A stretch of DNA of 64,000 bases from Thioclava sp. GXIMD2076. GTDB taxonomy: Bacteria > Pseudomonadota > Alphaproteobacteria > Rhodobacterales > Rhodobacteraceae. The DNA is taken from contig NZ_CP149932.1 in NCBI RefSeq assembly GCF_037949795.1, forward strand, positions 2,469,001 through 2,533,000, read 5' to 3'. Positions within the stretch are counted from its first letter, which is position 1. Every line of letters begins with the position of its first letter. A program made the translations under genes and the position numbers. Under the pieces are notes generated by a model. That model did not search any database. It had not been told where the DNA came from and was given only the letters and a program-made list of their open reading frames with translations. Positions 17,445-25,716 of the stretch are shown one piece after another.

Positions 17445-17506
17445 CGAAGTACTCCTCCATCATACGGGATAAGTTATCCCAAAAGGTGGACCACTTCAGT
17501 GGGGCA

Positions 17507-17716
17507 AGACCAGAGATCGGGGCCGAGGATTACGACCTTCACGGTCTGCGCTATACGGCTTGCGCCGAACTCGGGGCGCTCGGCCTTGACGATGATATGA
17601 TCATGGCCGTTTCGGGCCATACGACCAAAGCGATGGTCGCAAAATACGCAGGCCCTGCCCGGCAGAAAGCGCGCGCCAAAATCGCGCAATCCATGCGGGA
17701 CAAGAGCGATATTTGA
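17507..17716 (+). pseudogene. Tyrosine recombinase/integrase, C-terminal remnant
   Basis: The frame starts at the IS boundary and encodes DLHGLRYTACAELGALG and MAVSGHTTKAMVAKYAGPAR. These are the HxLR, GH and catalytic Tyr blocks of phage-type integrases. Everything upstream, including the first catalytic Arg, is lost to the IS. It lies 110 bases from a tRNA-Leu fragment, as expected for an integrase next to its attachment site. Confidence 0.8.
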
Positions 17717-17827
17717 GGCTGGACCAGAACAGGCCCGAAACAGGAATGTTGAGAGATTTGTTGAGAGCCATAAAACAAGAGGCATAACAGCCCTGCCGCG
17801 CTCTCGAAAACATCAATGTTTTGAAGT

Positions 17828-17880
17828 TGGTACAGGCGGCCGGACTTGAACCGGCACTCCTCTCGGAAGCGGATTTTGAA
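17828..17880 (-). other. tRNA-Leu(CAA) 3' fragment, probable attachment-site remnant
   Basis: On the minus strand the 53 bases run from the anticodon loop TTCAAAATCC through a variable arm, the T-arm GCCGGTTCAAGTCCGGC and the acceptor 3' strand ending in ACCA. The 5' half of a tRNA is absent: the bases before TTCAAAA do not pair as an anticodon stem. It matches the leuX-type tRNA-Leu with anticodon CAA, a common integration target. With the adjacent integrase stub it is read as one att half-site of a lost or decayed island. Confidence 0.75.
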
Positions 17881-18039
17881 TTGTGGCGAAATATATTGAA
17901 ATCATGCCATTAGGCCATTTTTCCAACAAGAACAAATAGAGCACAAACTGGCAATCTGGGAACGGCGGCGAAATGGCAAATTAGCTGATTCCTTTTCACG
18001 ATCCCCCGCTGCCTTTCGCTATGAAAACCGCGCCCCTGA

Positions 18040-18927
18040 TCATGCCTCTCCGAGGTGATCCCGCATCCAGCGCGCCTCCTCTTTCGCGCTGCGCCCGAAA
18101 TATCTGCGGAAGTCCCGGCTGAATTGCGAGGCGCTCTGATAGCCGACCTCGATCGCGATACCGGCAATAGAGCCGTGGTTGCGCGCAATCCTCAGCCGCG
18201 CCTCGTGCAAACGCATCGCCTTGATATACTGGACCGGTGATGTGCCCGTCAGCTGCTTGAAATGGGCATGGTAGGACGGAACACTCATTCCGGCTCCGGC
18301 CGCCAGATCAGGCACCGAAAGCCCCGCCATGAAGCTCTCCCTTATGCGCCCCAGGCTCTCGACAATCCGGCCGGCCGGACCCCGCTGGCGCAGTGCCGCA
18401 CGCAAAGCACTGCCTTGTGGCCCCACCAGCACCCGGTAATGCAGCTCCCGCAAAAGCCCCGCGCCCAGGATCGCGCATTCCTGCGGATCCGAAAGCGTGG
18501 CCAGAACCCTGCCCAGCAACTCCCGCATCCGCGGCTCCAGCGGGCTCGAGACAAGGCTGCGCGCCTGCGCGGGCATCGGCTCGCCCACCGCCTCCAGCGC
18601 GACGGCGATCTCGGCAGCGAGCTGGAGGTCGAATTCCAGATAGAGCGCCAGCAGAGGCTCTTCGGGATCCGCCTGCGAGGCCATCCGGAACGGCACGGGG
18701 ACCGAGACGGCAAGATAGTGATCGGCATCGTAGCGATAGACATTCCCGTCCAGAAAGCCCTGCTTGGCGCCCTGCAGCACAAAGACCGCCCCCGGCCGGT
18801 AGAGGACCGGCACATCCTCCAGCACGGCTTCCGAGCGTAGGATGCGCAGCCCCGAGAGGGCCGTGGGATTATAGCCCGCGCGTGGGGCGAGCCTTGCCGC
18901 CTGATCGATAAGGGGATGGGATTTCAT
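18040..18927 (-). CDS. AraC-family transcriptional regulator
   Basis: A 295-residue regulator. The N-terminal part fits the AraC_N type (PF06719-like) with a cupin-like YRPGAVFVLQGAKQG region. The C-terminal 90 residues hold two helix-turn-helix motifs (VPDLAAGAGMSVPSYHAHFKQ and IAIEVGYQSASQFSRDFRRY). The ATG at 18927 was chosen over a TTG four codons upstream; neither has a clear ribosome-binding site. It is divergent from an SDR oxidoreductase gene, which it probably activates. Such pairs are common around aldehyde or quinone responses, but the inducer here is unknown. Confidence 0.88.
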   Translation of the reverse strand: MKSHPLIDQAARLAPRAGYNPTALSGLRILRSEAVLEDVPVLYRPGAVFVLQGAKQGFLDGNVYRYDADHYLAVSVPVPFRMASQADPEEPLLALYLEFDLQLAAEIAVALEAVGEPMPAQARSLVSSPLEPRMRELLGRVLATLSDPQECAILGAGLLRELHYRVLVGPQGSALRAALRQRGPAGRIVESLGRIRESFMAGLSVPDLAAGAGMSVPSYHAHFKQLTGTSPVQYIKAMRLHEARLRIARNHGSIAGIAIEVGYQSASQFSRDFRRYFGRSAKEEARWMRDHLGEA

Positions 18928-19022
18928 AGGATCGGGCAATTCTTGGAGATAATCCGCCGTATTTATCGCGACTGGGTCAGACTATCTGTCACCCCATTAG
19001 AATTCGCAAGCGAGGACAGCTC

Positions 19023-19850
19023 ATGTCGACCAAGACCTTCTTCATCACCGGCGCCAATTCGGGCTTCGGCTTTGCAATCGCCCGCGCGGCGCGCAATACG
19101 GGACATAACGTGATCGGCACGGTGCGCTCGGAGGCGGCGCGGACCTCCCTTCTCGAACGCCTTCCGGACGTGCAACCGGTTCTTTGCGACGTCACCGATT
19201 TCGACCATATCGACCGGATCGTGGATCAGGCCGAGGCTGATTTCGGGCCGGTCGATGTTCTGGTGAATAATGCCGGCTACGGGCATGAGGGCGTGCTGGA
19301 GGAATCCCCACTCTCGGAAATGCGGCGCCAGTTCGACGTCAATGTCTTCGGGGCCGTGGCGGTCGCCAAAGCGTTTCTCCCGAGGTTCCGGACGCGCCGT
19401 GCTGGTTTCATCCTCAATATTACCTCTATGGGTGGCCTCATCACCATGCCGGGCATCGCCTATTACTGCGGGAGCAAATTCGCGCTACAAGGCATCTCCG
19501 AGGTCATGCGCAGCGAGATGGCTCCTTTCGGGGTGCATGTCACGACCCTCTGCCCCGGCTCTTTCCGCACCGACTGGGCGGGACGATCGATGATCCGGAC
19601 CGAGCGCTCGATCTCCGACTACGATAGCCTCTTCGATCCGATCCGCGAGGCGCGCCAAGACAAACACGGCGCCCAGCTCGGCGACCCCGACAAGCTGGCT
19701 GAAGCCGTCCTCGGTCTCGTGAATTCGGACACCCCTCCCCCGCAGCTTCTGCTCGGTAGCGATGCGCTCAGCCTGGTGCGCAACCGCCTTCAGTCGATGC
19801 TGCAGGAGATCGAGGAATGGAAAGCCATCTCCTCGTCGACAGACGGCTAA
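19023..19850 (+). CDS. Short-chain dehydrogenase/reductase (SDR)
   Basis: A 275-residue cytosolic oxidoreductase of the classical SDR type. The cofactor motif TGANSGFG is at residues 9-16, NNAGYG near 83, the catalytic Ser in NITSMGG, and the YYCGSK Tyr/Lys pair follows. GAGGACAG precedes the ATG. It is divergent from an AraC regulator with under 100 bases between them, so the two probably form one regulated unit. The substrate is not evident from the sequence. Confidence 0.9.
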   Translation: MSTKTFFITGANSGFGFAIARAARNTGHNVIGTVRSEAARTSLLERLPDVQPVLCDVTDFDHIDRIVDQAEADFGPVDVLVNNAGYGHEGVLEESPLSEMRRQFDVNVFGAVAVAKAFLPRFRTRRAGFILNITSMGGLITMPGIAYYCGSKFALQGISEVMRSEMAPFGVHVTTLCPGSFRTDWAGRSMIRTERSISDYDSLFDPIREARQDKHGAQLGDPDKLAEAVLGLVNSDTPPPQLLLGSDALSLVRNRLQSMLQEIEEWKAISSSTDG

Positions 19851-20144
19851 GGGCTCAAAATGGTCGGGGCCGGTGACTTCTGCTCACCAGGCCCGATTGC
19901 CGCATCGACGATAAGACGTATATTTCCGAAATTTTACTGCCGCGCATCGACGTATCCGGCCCTTAGCGAACTTTCCTGCCTGCCGCAACGAATGACCGCT
20001 TCCAAGGCAAAGCAGACGATCAAAACGTAGGGCAGGTCCCAAAGAGGGACAGATCGAACAACACACACCGGCACCCCCCGGTTGCCAAATACACACATCA
20101 TTTGGTATCGGTAGAGCAGCCTAACCCAGCATACGGCGGTATCG
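19851..20144. other. Intergenic stretch before the nuclease cassette
   Basis: About 290 bases with no convincing gene. The G+C content falls toward the right, which marks the start of a laterally acquired segment. The promoter of the nuclease cassette should lie here. Confidence 0.4.
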
Positions 20145-21515
20145 TTGCTTATTCGTCCTCGTCTGACAGATTATCATGGGATTCACGCCGCACAGGCTGA
20201 TCTCGACTTTGCTATTCCGTTTCTTGACGAGGACATTCCCCTCTACCTTGACCCCTTCATGCTCTGGCGGTCGCCCTCTCAGCAGGATCATGGGCTACAC
20301 ATAGGCCTAATCAACGCCTTCAATCACCTTGGAGTTCTTGCCGCGCAAGGCAAAGAAGCGCAGGCAATCGAGACTTTGATTATCGCCTCCGAGTGCGACG
20401 AAGTCGGCTTGGGCACGTCCCTTACCCGAAAGGGAAAGCGGATTGGGGCAAGTAAGGCTCGCGAGATAATTGACCTATTCAAAGTGATTCCGCGCTATCA
20501 GCAGAGCGGCTTCAGACACTTCGAGGAGATTCAGTTCTTCATTGAAGGAATATCAAAGGACCGCATTTCTGATATTGGCTGCAACTTCCTGAAGTCGTTC
20601 TTGATCGACTTCACGATTGAGCAATGCCACAAGCTCGGCATTCCAACTCATGATTGCACTGTCGAGCATATTTACGATGCTCGCTCAGGCATGTTTAAAC
20701 GTGAACTTGGCGTTCCATTACCTGTGAACCCTGAAAAAGGCTCACCGATTATCTTCGTGCCAAAGCGATGGCTCCGGTTTGCCCCGTGGATTAGTTACGA
20801 CGATTACTTTGAAAAGCACTGCCCGCAGGACGAGATTTCGCACAAGCCAGAGGAACTGACGCGAGTTAAGGTTCTAGGCTTTAACCGGCAAAACTACGGC
20901 GTCATTGATCAATATATCCAGTTAAAGGAACGCACGGCAGACGATTGTGCGAGCGATCCGCTATTCTCGCAAATCCCCGTCACTTCGGCAAAGCGGGTCT
21001 TTGCTGAGATAAAGAAGCTGCCGACAGGGAAAACTAACGGCGCAGATGTGAAGTATGAGCAGTTGGTCGGAAGGTTGTTGCCCTCGCTGTTCTATCCGCA
21101 CCTTGACTTTGCAAAGGAGCAGGCGCGCACGGATGACGGCGTTTCCATCCGCGACTTGATCTTCTACAACACCCGCTCGACGCCCCTCCTGCAAGAGTTA
21201 ATGGACGACTACGGGTCGCGGCAAATCACCTTCGAGATGAAAAACGTGGCGGCGATTGAGCGAACCCACATCGACCAGATCAACCGCTACTTGACAGACG
21301 AGCTTGGCAAGTTCGGGGTGTTTGTGACCCGAAAGCCGCTCAAGCGTGCTGAGTTTCAGCGCACGATCAATCTATGGGGTGGTCAGCGAAAGGCCGCTAT
21401 CACACTCACCGATGCGGACTTAGAGCAGATGGTCGAGGTCTTTGACAGTAAACAACGCGCGCCGCTTGACATTTTGAACAAAAAATACGTCGAGTTTCGG
21501 CGAGCTTGCCCATAG
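20145..21515 (+). CDS. PD-(D/E)xK nuclease-like protein of unknown family, possible defence protein
   Basis: A 456-residue protein not recognised as a named family. Residues about 300-425 look like a PD-(D/E)xK nuclease fold: Tyr-Glu at 304-305 in a leading helix, Asp337 in SIRDLIFYN, and Glu364-x-Lys366 in QITFEMKN, followed by a helix with an HIDQINRYL pattern. The first 170 residues form a separate mixed domain (LDEDIPLYLDPFMLW). The start is a TTG because no ATG or GTG lies between the upstream in-frame stop and it. Eight bases after the stop a second gene begins, then a third overlaps it by one base, so the three form an operon. G+C is lower than in flanking genes, which suggests transfer. 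A role in defence is inference. Confidence 0.75.
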   Translation: MLIRPRLTDYHGIHAAQADLDFAIPFLDEDIPLYLDPFMLWRSPSQQDHGLHIGLINAFNHLGVLAAQGKEAQAIETLIIASECDEVGLGTSLTRKGKRIGASKAREIIDLFKVIPRYQQSGFRHFEEIQFFIEGISKDRISDIGCNFLKSFLIDFTIEQCHKLGIPTHDCTVEHIYDARSGMFKRELGVPLPVNPEKGSPIIFVPKRWLRFAPWISYDDYFEKHCPQDEISHKPEELTRVKVLGFNRQNYGVIDQYIQLKERTADDCASDPLFSQIPVTSAKRVFAEIKKLPTGKTNGADVKYEQLVGRLLPSLFYPHLDFAKEQARTDDGVSIRDLIFYNTRSTPLLQELMDDYGSRQITFEMKNVAAIERTHIDQINRYLTDELGKFGVFVTRKPLKRAEFQRTINLWGGQRKAAITLTDADLEQMVEVFDSKQRAPLDILNKKYVEFRRACP

Positions 21516-21523
21516 GAGAGATC

Positions 21524-21907
21524 ATGGACAGCAAAGAAGATGTAGAGCGGCTGGAAAAGCTAGTTGGTCAATTGCAAGGCCTATATGCGGAAATCGGCAC
21601 GCTCGCCAAGAAGAGCCCGAATGATGCGGTGAATACATTCAAGCTCAAGTTTATCAATCGCGTCCTAGCGATGGGAAACGAAGTGCTTGGCCAGAAATAC
21701 AAACCATTTGAGGAGTTCGATCAATTCGAGCCTGACGACGCGCCTTCTACGAGTGACGTTACGATGGTCATTTCTCAGTATATGGAAGAAGCGGAGAGGT
21801 TTCGCTCCGACAATGTTCGGTTCGCGAATGGTGTGTGGAAGTATGTTGTGAATGGGGTGCCGAGCGAGATTCGATCTGGCCCACCGACAAAGATCGGGAG
21901 AAAATAA
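21524..21907 (+). CDS. Small acidic helical protein, first of a paralogous pair
   Basis: A 127-residue, mostly helical protein of unknown function. The ATG has AGGAGAG at good spacing. Residues about 10-95 (LEKLVGQLQGLYAEIGTLAK, then KLKFINRVLAMGNEVLG) align with the next gene's product (FSSLLNEVKELSKKKPD, then KVKIVNRVLENLLVVLEG), so the two arose by duplication. The stop codon overlaps the next start as TAATG, which suggests coupled translation and perhaps a hetero-oligomer. It follows the nuclease-like gene by 8 bases. Confidence 0.7.
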   Translation: MDSKEDVERLEKLVGQLQGLYAEIGTLAKKSPNDAVNTFKLKFINRVLAMGNEVLGQKYKPFEEFDQFEPDDAPSTSDVTMVISQYMEEAERFRSDNVRFANGVWKYVVNGVPSEIRSGPPTKIGRK

Positions 21908-22344
21908 TGGCATTTGAAGACGACTACTATTTCTCCTATATCACGACAGATGCCAAAGTCGCTGAGTATGAAGCAAGCCACGATGTGTTCTCGTCCTTGC
22001 TCAACGAAGTGAAAGAGCTTTCAAAGAAAAAGCCCGACGCTTCTATGAGTGCAGGCAAAGTCAAGATCGTGAACCGCGTTCTTGAAAACCTGTTGGTCGT
22101 GCTCGAAGGTCAACCCGACGCAAAATATCTTGAGGCTCTAGACGACGACGACTTGCCGCAGGTCAGCGATGCCGTTCTTGTCATGGTTCAATTTAAGTCG
22201 GCCCTCGCCTCATTCAAGGAAAGGCACTATCGGAGCGTCTCGCGGATGGGCTACCAATGGATAACCGAAGAACTGATTGATCAACTCAAGGCCGATTACG
22301 CAGAAGACCTTGATGATGCTGAGGAAGAAGACGAGACATCATAG
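21907..22344 (+). CDS. Small acidic helical protein, second of a paralogous pair
   Basis: A 145-residue protein of unknown function, paralogous to the preceding product, with a strongly acidic C-terminus (EDLDDAEEEDETS). Such a tail is typical of proteins that mask a basic or DNA-binding partner, so regulation or inhibition of the nuclease-like protein is one possibility (inference). Start: ATG overlapping the upstream TAA, with GGGAGA before it. It ends about 85 bases before an inserted IS1182-type element, so a fourth gene may have been separated or lost. Confidence 0.7.
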   Translation: MAFEDDYYFSYITTDAKVAEYEASHDVFSSLLNEVKELSKKKPDASMSAGKVKIVNRVLENLLVVLEGQPDAKYLEALDDDDLPQVSDAVLVMVQFKSALASFKERHYRSVSRMGYQWITEELIDQLKADYAEDLDDAEEEDETS

Positions 22345-22430
22345 GACGTCAGCGAAGGCGAACGGGCCTTGCACCCCCTTCAAGTATGCGCCAACACGAC
22401 CACTTTTGTAAGTCTGCTTGCATCGGATAT

Positions 22431-23936
22431 TGTTGAAAAAGTCCGTTGCTTGACGCCCGAGGCTTTGATTCACTCGTTCTGAGAGTGGAGGGCATTGCAA
22501 TGATGGGGCCAAGGCAAGTTGCGCAGGGCGCTTTGTTTTACGATTTCTCTATTGAGAGTTTCGTGCCGTTGGATCACCCGGTGCGGGGTATCGACCGGTT
22601 CCTCGACCTTTCGGATGTACGGCCAATGCTGGCACCGTTCTACAGTTCTGGCGGGCGCCCCTCGATCGATCCCGAGCTGATGATCCGCATGCTTCTGCTG
22701 GGCTATTGCATGGGCATTCAGTCCGAGCGGCGGCTTTGCGACGAGGTTCATGTTAATCTGGCATATCGTTGGTTTTGCCGGCTCGATCTGACCGACGCGG
22801 TGCCGGATCATTCGACATTTTCCAAGAACCGGCACGGGCGTTTCCGTGAGAGCGGGCTGTTCCGGCATCTGTTCGAGACCGTTCTGCAACGATGCATCAA
22901 TGAAGGTTTGGTCGGCGGTCACAGCTTCGGCGTCGATGCCAGCTTGATCCCGGCGAATGCCAATCAGACGCGAGGCGTCGACAGCAAGGAAGGCCTGTCG
23001 CCAGACCTGCTGTCTCGAGCCGTGAACGAATATATTGAAACACTCGACGATGCAGCTTTCGGCGCCGCAACCGCAGTCGTTCCCAAGTACATCTCGCCAG
23101 TAGACCCGGCTGCCCGCTGGACGGGAGCCGACGGCGGTGCCGCATACTTCGCTTATTCTACCAATTATCTGGTGGACTTGGATAATGCTGTGATCGTCGA
23201 TGTCGAGCCAACAGCTCCGATACGGCCAGCGGAGGCGCGCGCCGCACGGGACATGATCGACCGCGTTCAGCAACGCTTTGGCATCAAACCCGGAAAGTTG
23301 GTCGGCGATACAGGCTACGGATCGGCCGAAATGTTGGGCTGGCTGGTGGAGGAGCGCAAGATTGCCCCTCACATCCCCGTCTGGGACAAATCGAAACGCA
23401 CCGACGGCACCTTCTCGCGGGACGACTTTGTCTACGATACGCCCACCGATCGGTATACGTGCCCTGCCGGAAATACGCTCGAGACGTCCCGCCGGAAATT
23501 CTCTACGCCGCGCACCACGAATGTCAGCAAGGACGGATTGATCCGCTACCGCGCGCGCAAGCAGGATTGCGACATTTGCCCGTTAAAAGCGCAATGCTGT
23601 CCGACCCAACCCGCCCGAAAAGTGCTCCGCTCGGTTCACGAAGCGGCCCGAGACATCGCTCGCGAAATTCGCAAAACCGACGCCTACATGACCTCGTTCA
23701 TGCAAAGGCGAAAGGTCGAGATGCTCTTTGCCCATCTGAAGCGTTACATCGGCCTGCGCATGATGCGTCTGCGCGGACCCAAGGGTGCAACCGAGCAATT
23801 CCAACTCGCCGCAACCGCCCAGAACCTCCGCAAACTGGCCAAGTTGGTGCCCGGGCCAGCCCCCGCATGAGCGGAGCCGGCAATCCGATCTTTTAGGATC
23901 GTACGCAAAACGCTTCGAACGTCGACTTTATCAACA
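22431..23936 (+). mobile_element. IS1182-type insertion sequence
   Basis: The ends TGTTGAAAAAGTC (left) and GACTTTATCAACA (right, inverted) match at 12 of 13 positions. Both are flanked by ATAT, a likely 4-bp target duplication. The single transposase gene is intact, so the insertion is complete and probably recent. Confidence 0.85.
22500..23870 (+). CDS. IS1182-family transposase
   Basis: A 456-residue DDE transposase. The N-terminal part (FIESFVPLDHPVRGIDRF-like region, then GGRPSIDPELMIRMLLLGY) is the DUF772-type domain, and the C-terminal RRKVEMLFAHLKRYIGLRMM contains the catalytic Glu region. A Cys-rich segment (CDICPLKAQCCP) lies near residue 375, as usual for the family. The ATG has GGAGGG upstream. 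The reading frame is full length, so mobility is plausible. It catalyses cut-and-paste movement of the element that carries it. Confidence 0.92.
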   Translation: MMGPRQVAQGALFYDFSIESFVPLDHPVRGIDRFLDLSDVRPMLAPFYSSGGRPSIDPELMIRMLLLGYCMGIQSERRLCDEVHVNLAYRWFCRLDLTDAVPDHSTFSKNRHGRFRESGLFRHLFETVLQRCINEGLVGGHSFGVDASLIPANANQTRGVDSKEGLSPDLLSRAVNEYIETLDDAAFGAATAVVPKYISPVDPAARWTGADGGAAYFAYSTNYLVDLDNAVIVDVEPTAPIRPAEARAARDMIDRVQQRFGIKPGKLVGDTGYGSAEMLGWLVEERKIAPHIPVWDKSKRTDGTFSRDDFVYDTPTDRYTCPAGNTLETSRRKFSTPRTTNVSKDGLIRYRARKQDCDICPLKAQCCPTQPARKVLRSVHEAARDIAREIRKTDAYMTSFMQRRKVEMLFAHLKRYIGLRMMRLRGPKGATEQFQLAATAQNLRKLAKLVPGPAPA

Positions 23937-24057
23937 ATATCATCGCATAGCTGCCGTTCGTTCAGACAGCAGTGAACTTCCGCTATCCGCCCTTTCTTCG
24001 GCCTTGGGCGTCTGCGCATTTTGCACGAATATCTCAATCGGGCGGGGCACAGCTAGT

Positions 24058-24327
24058 TCACGTGTCCATTGCTGGCCAATCATCGCGCGGGGTATCTACC
24101 TCCGGCCAGTCATCCAGTAATTCACCCGGCCAATCATCGGGCCTGTGCCCGTCGATATAAGCATTCATAAGTCGAACTATACGCGGCGCAAGGGCCTGAT
24201 GCTGAATTACTCCCGGATCGCTTTCGATCTGGCTAATTGTGTGCTCATCGGTGTCAAGCATCTCAGCCATTTCGATGACCGAGAGCCCTAGCATTTCTCG
24301 AGCCTCTTTGAATTGCATATTGTTCAT
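24058..24327 (-). CDS. Small XRE-type helix-turn-helix protein with DDWP repeats
   Basis: An 89-residue protein. The first 60 residues form an XRE-like helix-turn-helix (FKEAREMLGLSVIEMAEMLD, then EHTISQIESD). The C-terminal 30 residues contain three copies of a DDWP-type motif (PDDWPGE, LDDWPEV, RDDWPAM), which is odd for a repressor. AAGGAG lies 9 bases before the ATG. It stands alone between an IS and a pyruvyl-transferase-like gene. It could be an orphan antitoxin or a mobile-element regulator. Confidence 0.7.
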   Translation of the reverse strand: MNNMQFKEAREMLGLSVIEMAEMLDTDEHTISQIESDPGVIQHQALAPRIVRLMNAYIDGHRPDDWPGELLDDWPEVDTPRDDWPAMDT

Positions 24328-24553
24328 GAATCTTGCTCCTTTTCTATGCTGTGATCCGCTTCATCGCATCAATCACATCGTACGCGGAATGCAGATCCTG
24401 CTGTTAGAAAAGCATGAGATCTCTATGCAGCGTCTAGAGTAGAGAAGCCCCAAAAAGAGGTTACGTTTTGGTAAGGCCCCTCCATGATGAGCTGTTAACT
24501 ACCCTGGCCGCTGTTTCAAGCATCAGCTCACGGCTCATTAGTCATCCCTCGCC

Positions 24554-25387
24554 TCAAGGGTTGCTTGGAGCAGCTTTCAAGAATGGGCAGGCGCCCAAAA
24601 GCTCACGCGGATCAAAATTGATTGGTCGCGCGTCGAAGTTAAAATGAGTTTCAAGCGCTTCAACTGTCAATTCGATGTCTTGCAGTCTAACTTCGTAAGT
24701 GTGTCGAACCTTATCTACCGAGAGAAAATAGTCGTAGAATTTGAACTCCCCTCCCTTAGGAGTGGTCGAAGAAAGCCAAGCCGACGGAATTCCGTAAGTG
24801 TCCGCAATTATAAGACCATGAAGCGACGAAGTGATGATCTTCTTACACGAGAGCAGCTCTCGAAGAGTTCCTTCGACGTCGGAAGTCCCGAAGTCAATTA
24901 GTTTTATTCCGCTTCCCACATCGAGCTTTTTCCAATCATCGTCAGACCAGCGGATTGCGATGCCGATATCAGCGTCTTTTGGGATATTATCTTGGAAAAA
25001 AAGCGGTGCAAGAAGAGCGGGATCACCATAAACCCTTGGACATTCACGACCTCGATCCAGAACCCGTGCCCTAGTAAGAGGCCCTCTAACTGCGTGATAC
25101 GTTGCTCGTGGATTGACTTGTCGCGGCGGCTCAGGTCCGAACGATCCTGTTCCCCAAACTTGCGCTTCATTCGTTACTCGATTGATAATTGAGCCAATGG
25201 CGACATAGCACGGTTCACCCTCGGCGGCTCGAACAACTCGCTTAGAAGTCAGTTTTTCCATTAGCCACTGAGACATGTCGTCCCCGAAATTTGGCGTGAC
25301 TGGCCAGTAAACAAGCGGCACCTCGCCGTTTGCATTGACGATCAGCCTTTCTTCATCGACCAAAAAATCTTCCAATACATTTCGCAT
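24554..25387 (-). CDS. Polysaccharide pyruvyl transferase family protein
   Basis: A 277-residue protein of the polysaccharide pyruvyl transferase family, which adds ketal pyruvate to sugars of exopolysaccharide or capsule. Diagnostic blocks are PNFGDDMSQWL, VWGTGSFGPE, YHAVRGPLTRARV, VYGDPALLAP and SSLHGLIIADTYGIPSAW. GAGGGG lies 8 bases before the chosen ATG. G+C is clearly lower than in neighbouring genes, and no other polysaccharide genes are adjacent, so it looks like an isolated acquired gene. The acceptor sugar is unknown. Confidence 0.82.
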   Translation of the reverse strand: MRNVLEDFLVDEERLIVNANGEVPLVYWPVTPNFGDDMSQWLMEKLTSKRVVRAAEGEPCYVAIGSIINRVTNEAQVWGTGSFGPEPPRQVNPRATYHAVRGPLTRARVLDRGRECPRVYGDPALLAPLFFQDNIPKDADIGIAIRWSDDDWKKLDVGSGIKLIDFGTSDVEGTLRELLSCKKIITSSLHGLIIADTYGIPSAWLSSTTPKGGEFKFYDYFLSVDKVRHTYEVRLQDIELTVEALETHFNFDARPINFDPRELLGACPFLKAAPSNP

Positions 25388-25716
25388 AGTTGGCACCCCT
25401 CAATCATCACTCCTGAGCCTGCAATGCTGCAGTTGAAAGGGCAACGTAAATTTGGTGTGCAAGCACCTTTCTGGGAGCAATTTTATTGTAAGGCGAGCAT
25501 AAGGAAAAGTATTAGCGCCCAAGAGTTCAAACATGAACGGTGGCATTCCGCCCTTCGTATCGTCTGGGCAGATACCAGATCGGGCACTCTCTGAATGCCG
25601 GCTGCTGGGGGCGGCTCGAGCACATGCGCGCGGAGCGCTTGCCGATTTGTGAGGCCGCACGCAGCATAAAGTAACCGCCGCCCCTCAGGGCGACGGTTGT
25701 GGCGTCGGGACAGGGC
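25388..25716. other. Intergenic stretch between pyruvyl transferase and formaldehyde dehydrogenase genes
   Basis: About 330 bases with no supported gene. Near 25680 a short inverted repeat GGCGGCGGTTAC-like GC-rich stretch lies just past the dehydrogenase stop and could act as its terminator, but no clean T tract is seen. Confidence 0.35.

Larger units (their letters stand above)
16153..17506 (-). mobile_element. Decayed IS3-family element with terminal inverted repeats
   Basis: The ends TGCCCCACTTGAGTGGTCCA (left) and the complement of the right end, TGCCCCACTGAAGTGGTCCA, match at nearly all positions. Transposase remnants read leftward inside. No target duplication is visible: the left flank is another IS and the right flank an integrase stub, which suggests deletion or recombination next to the element. 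Confidence 0.8.

Noticed and set aside
17828..17880. A complete tRNA gene
   Set aside because: Only the 3' half from the anticodon loop onward is present; the 5' acceptor and D-arm are missing.
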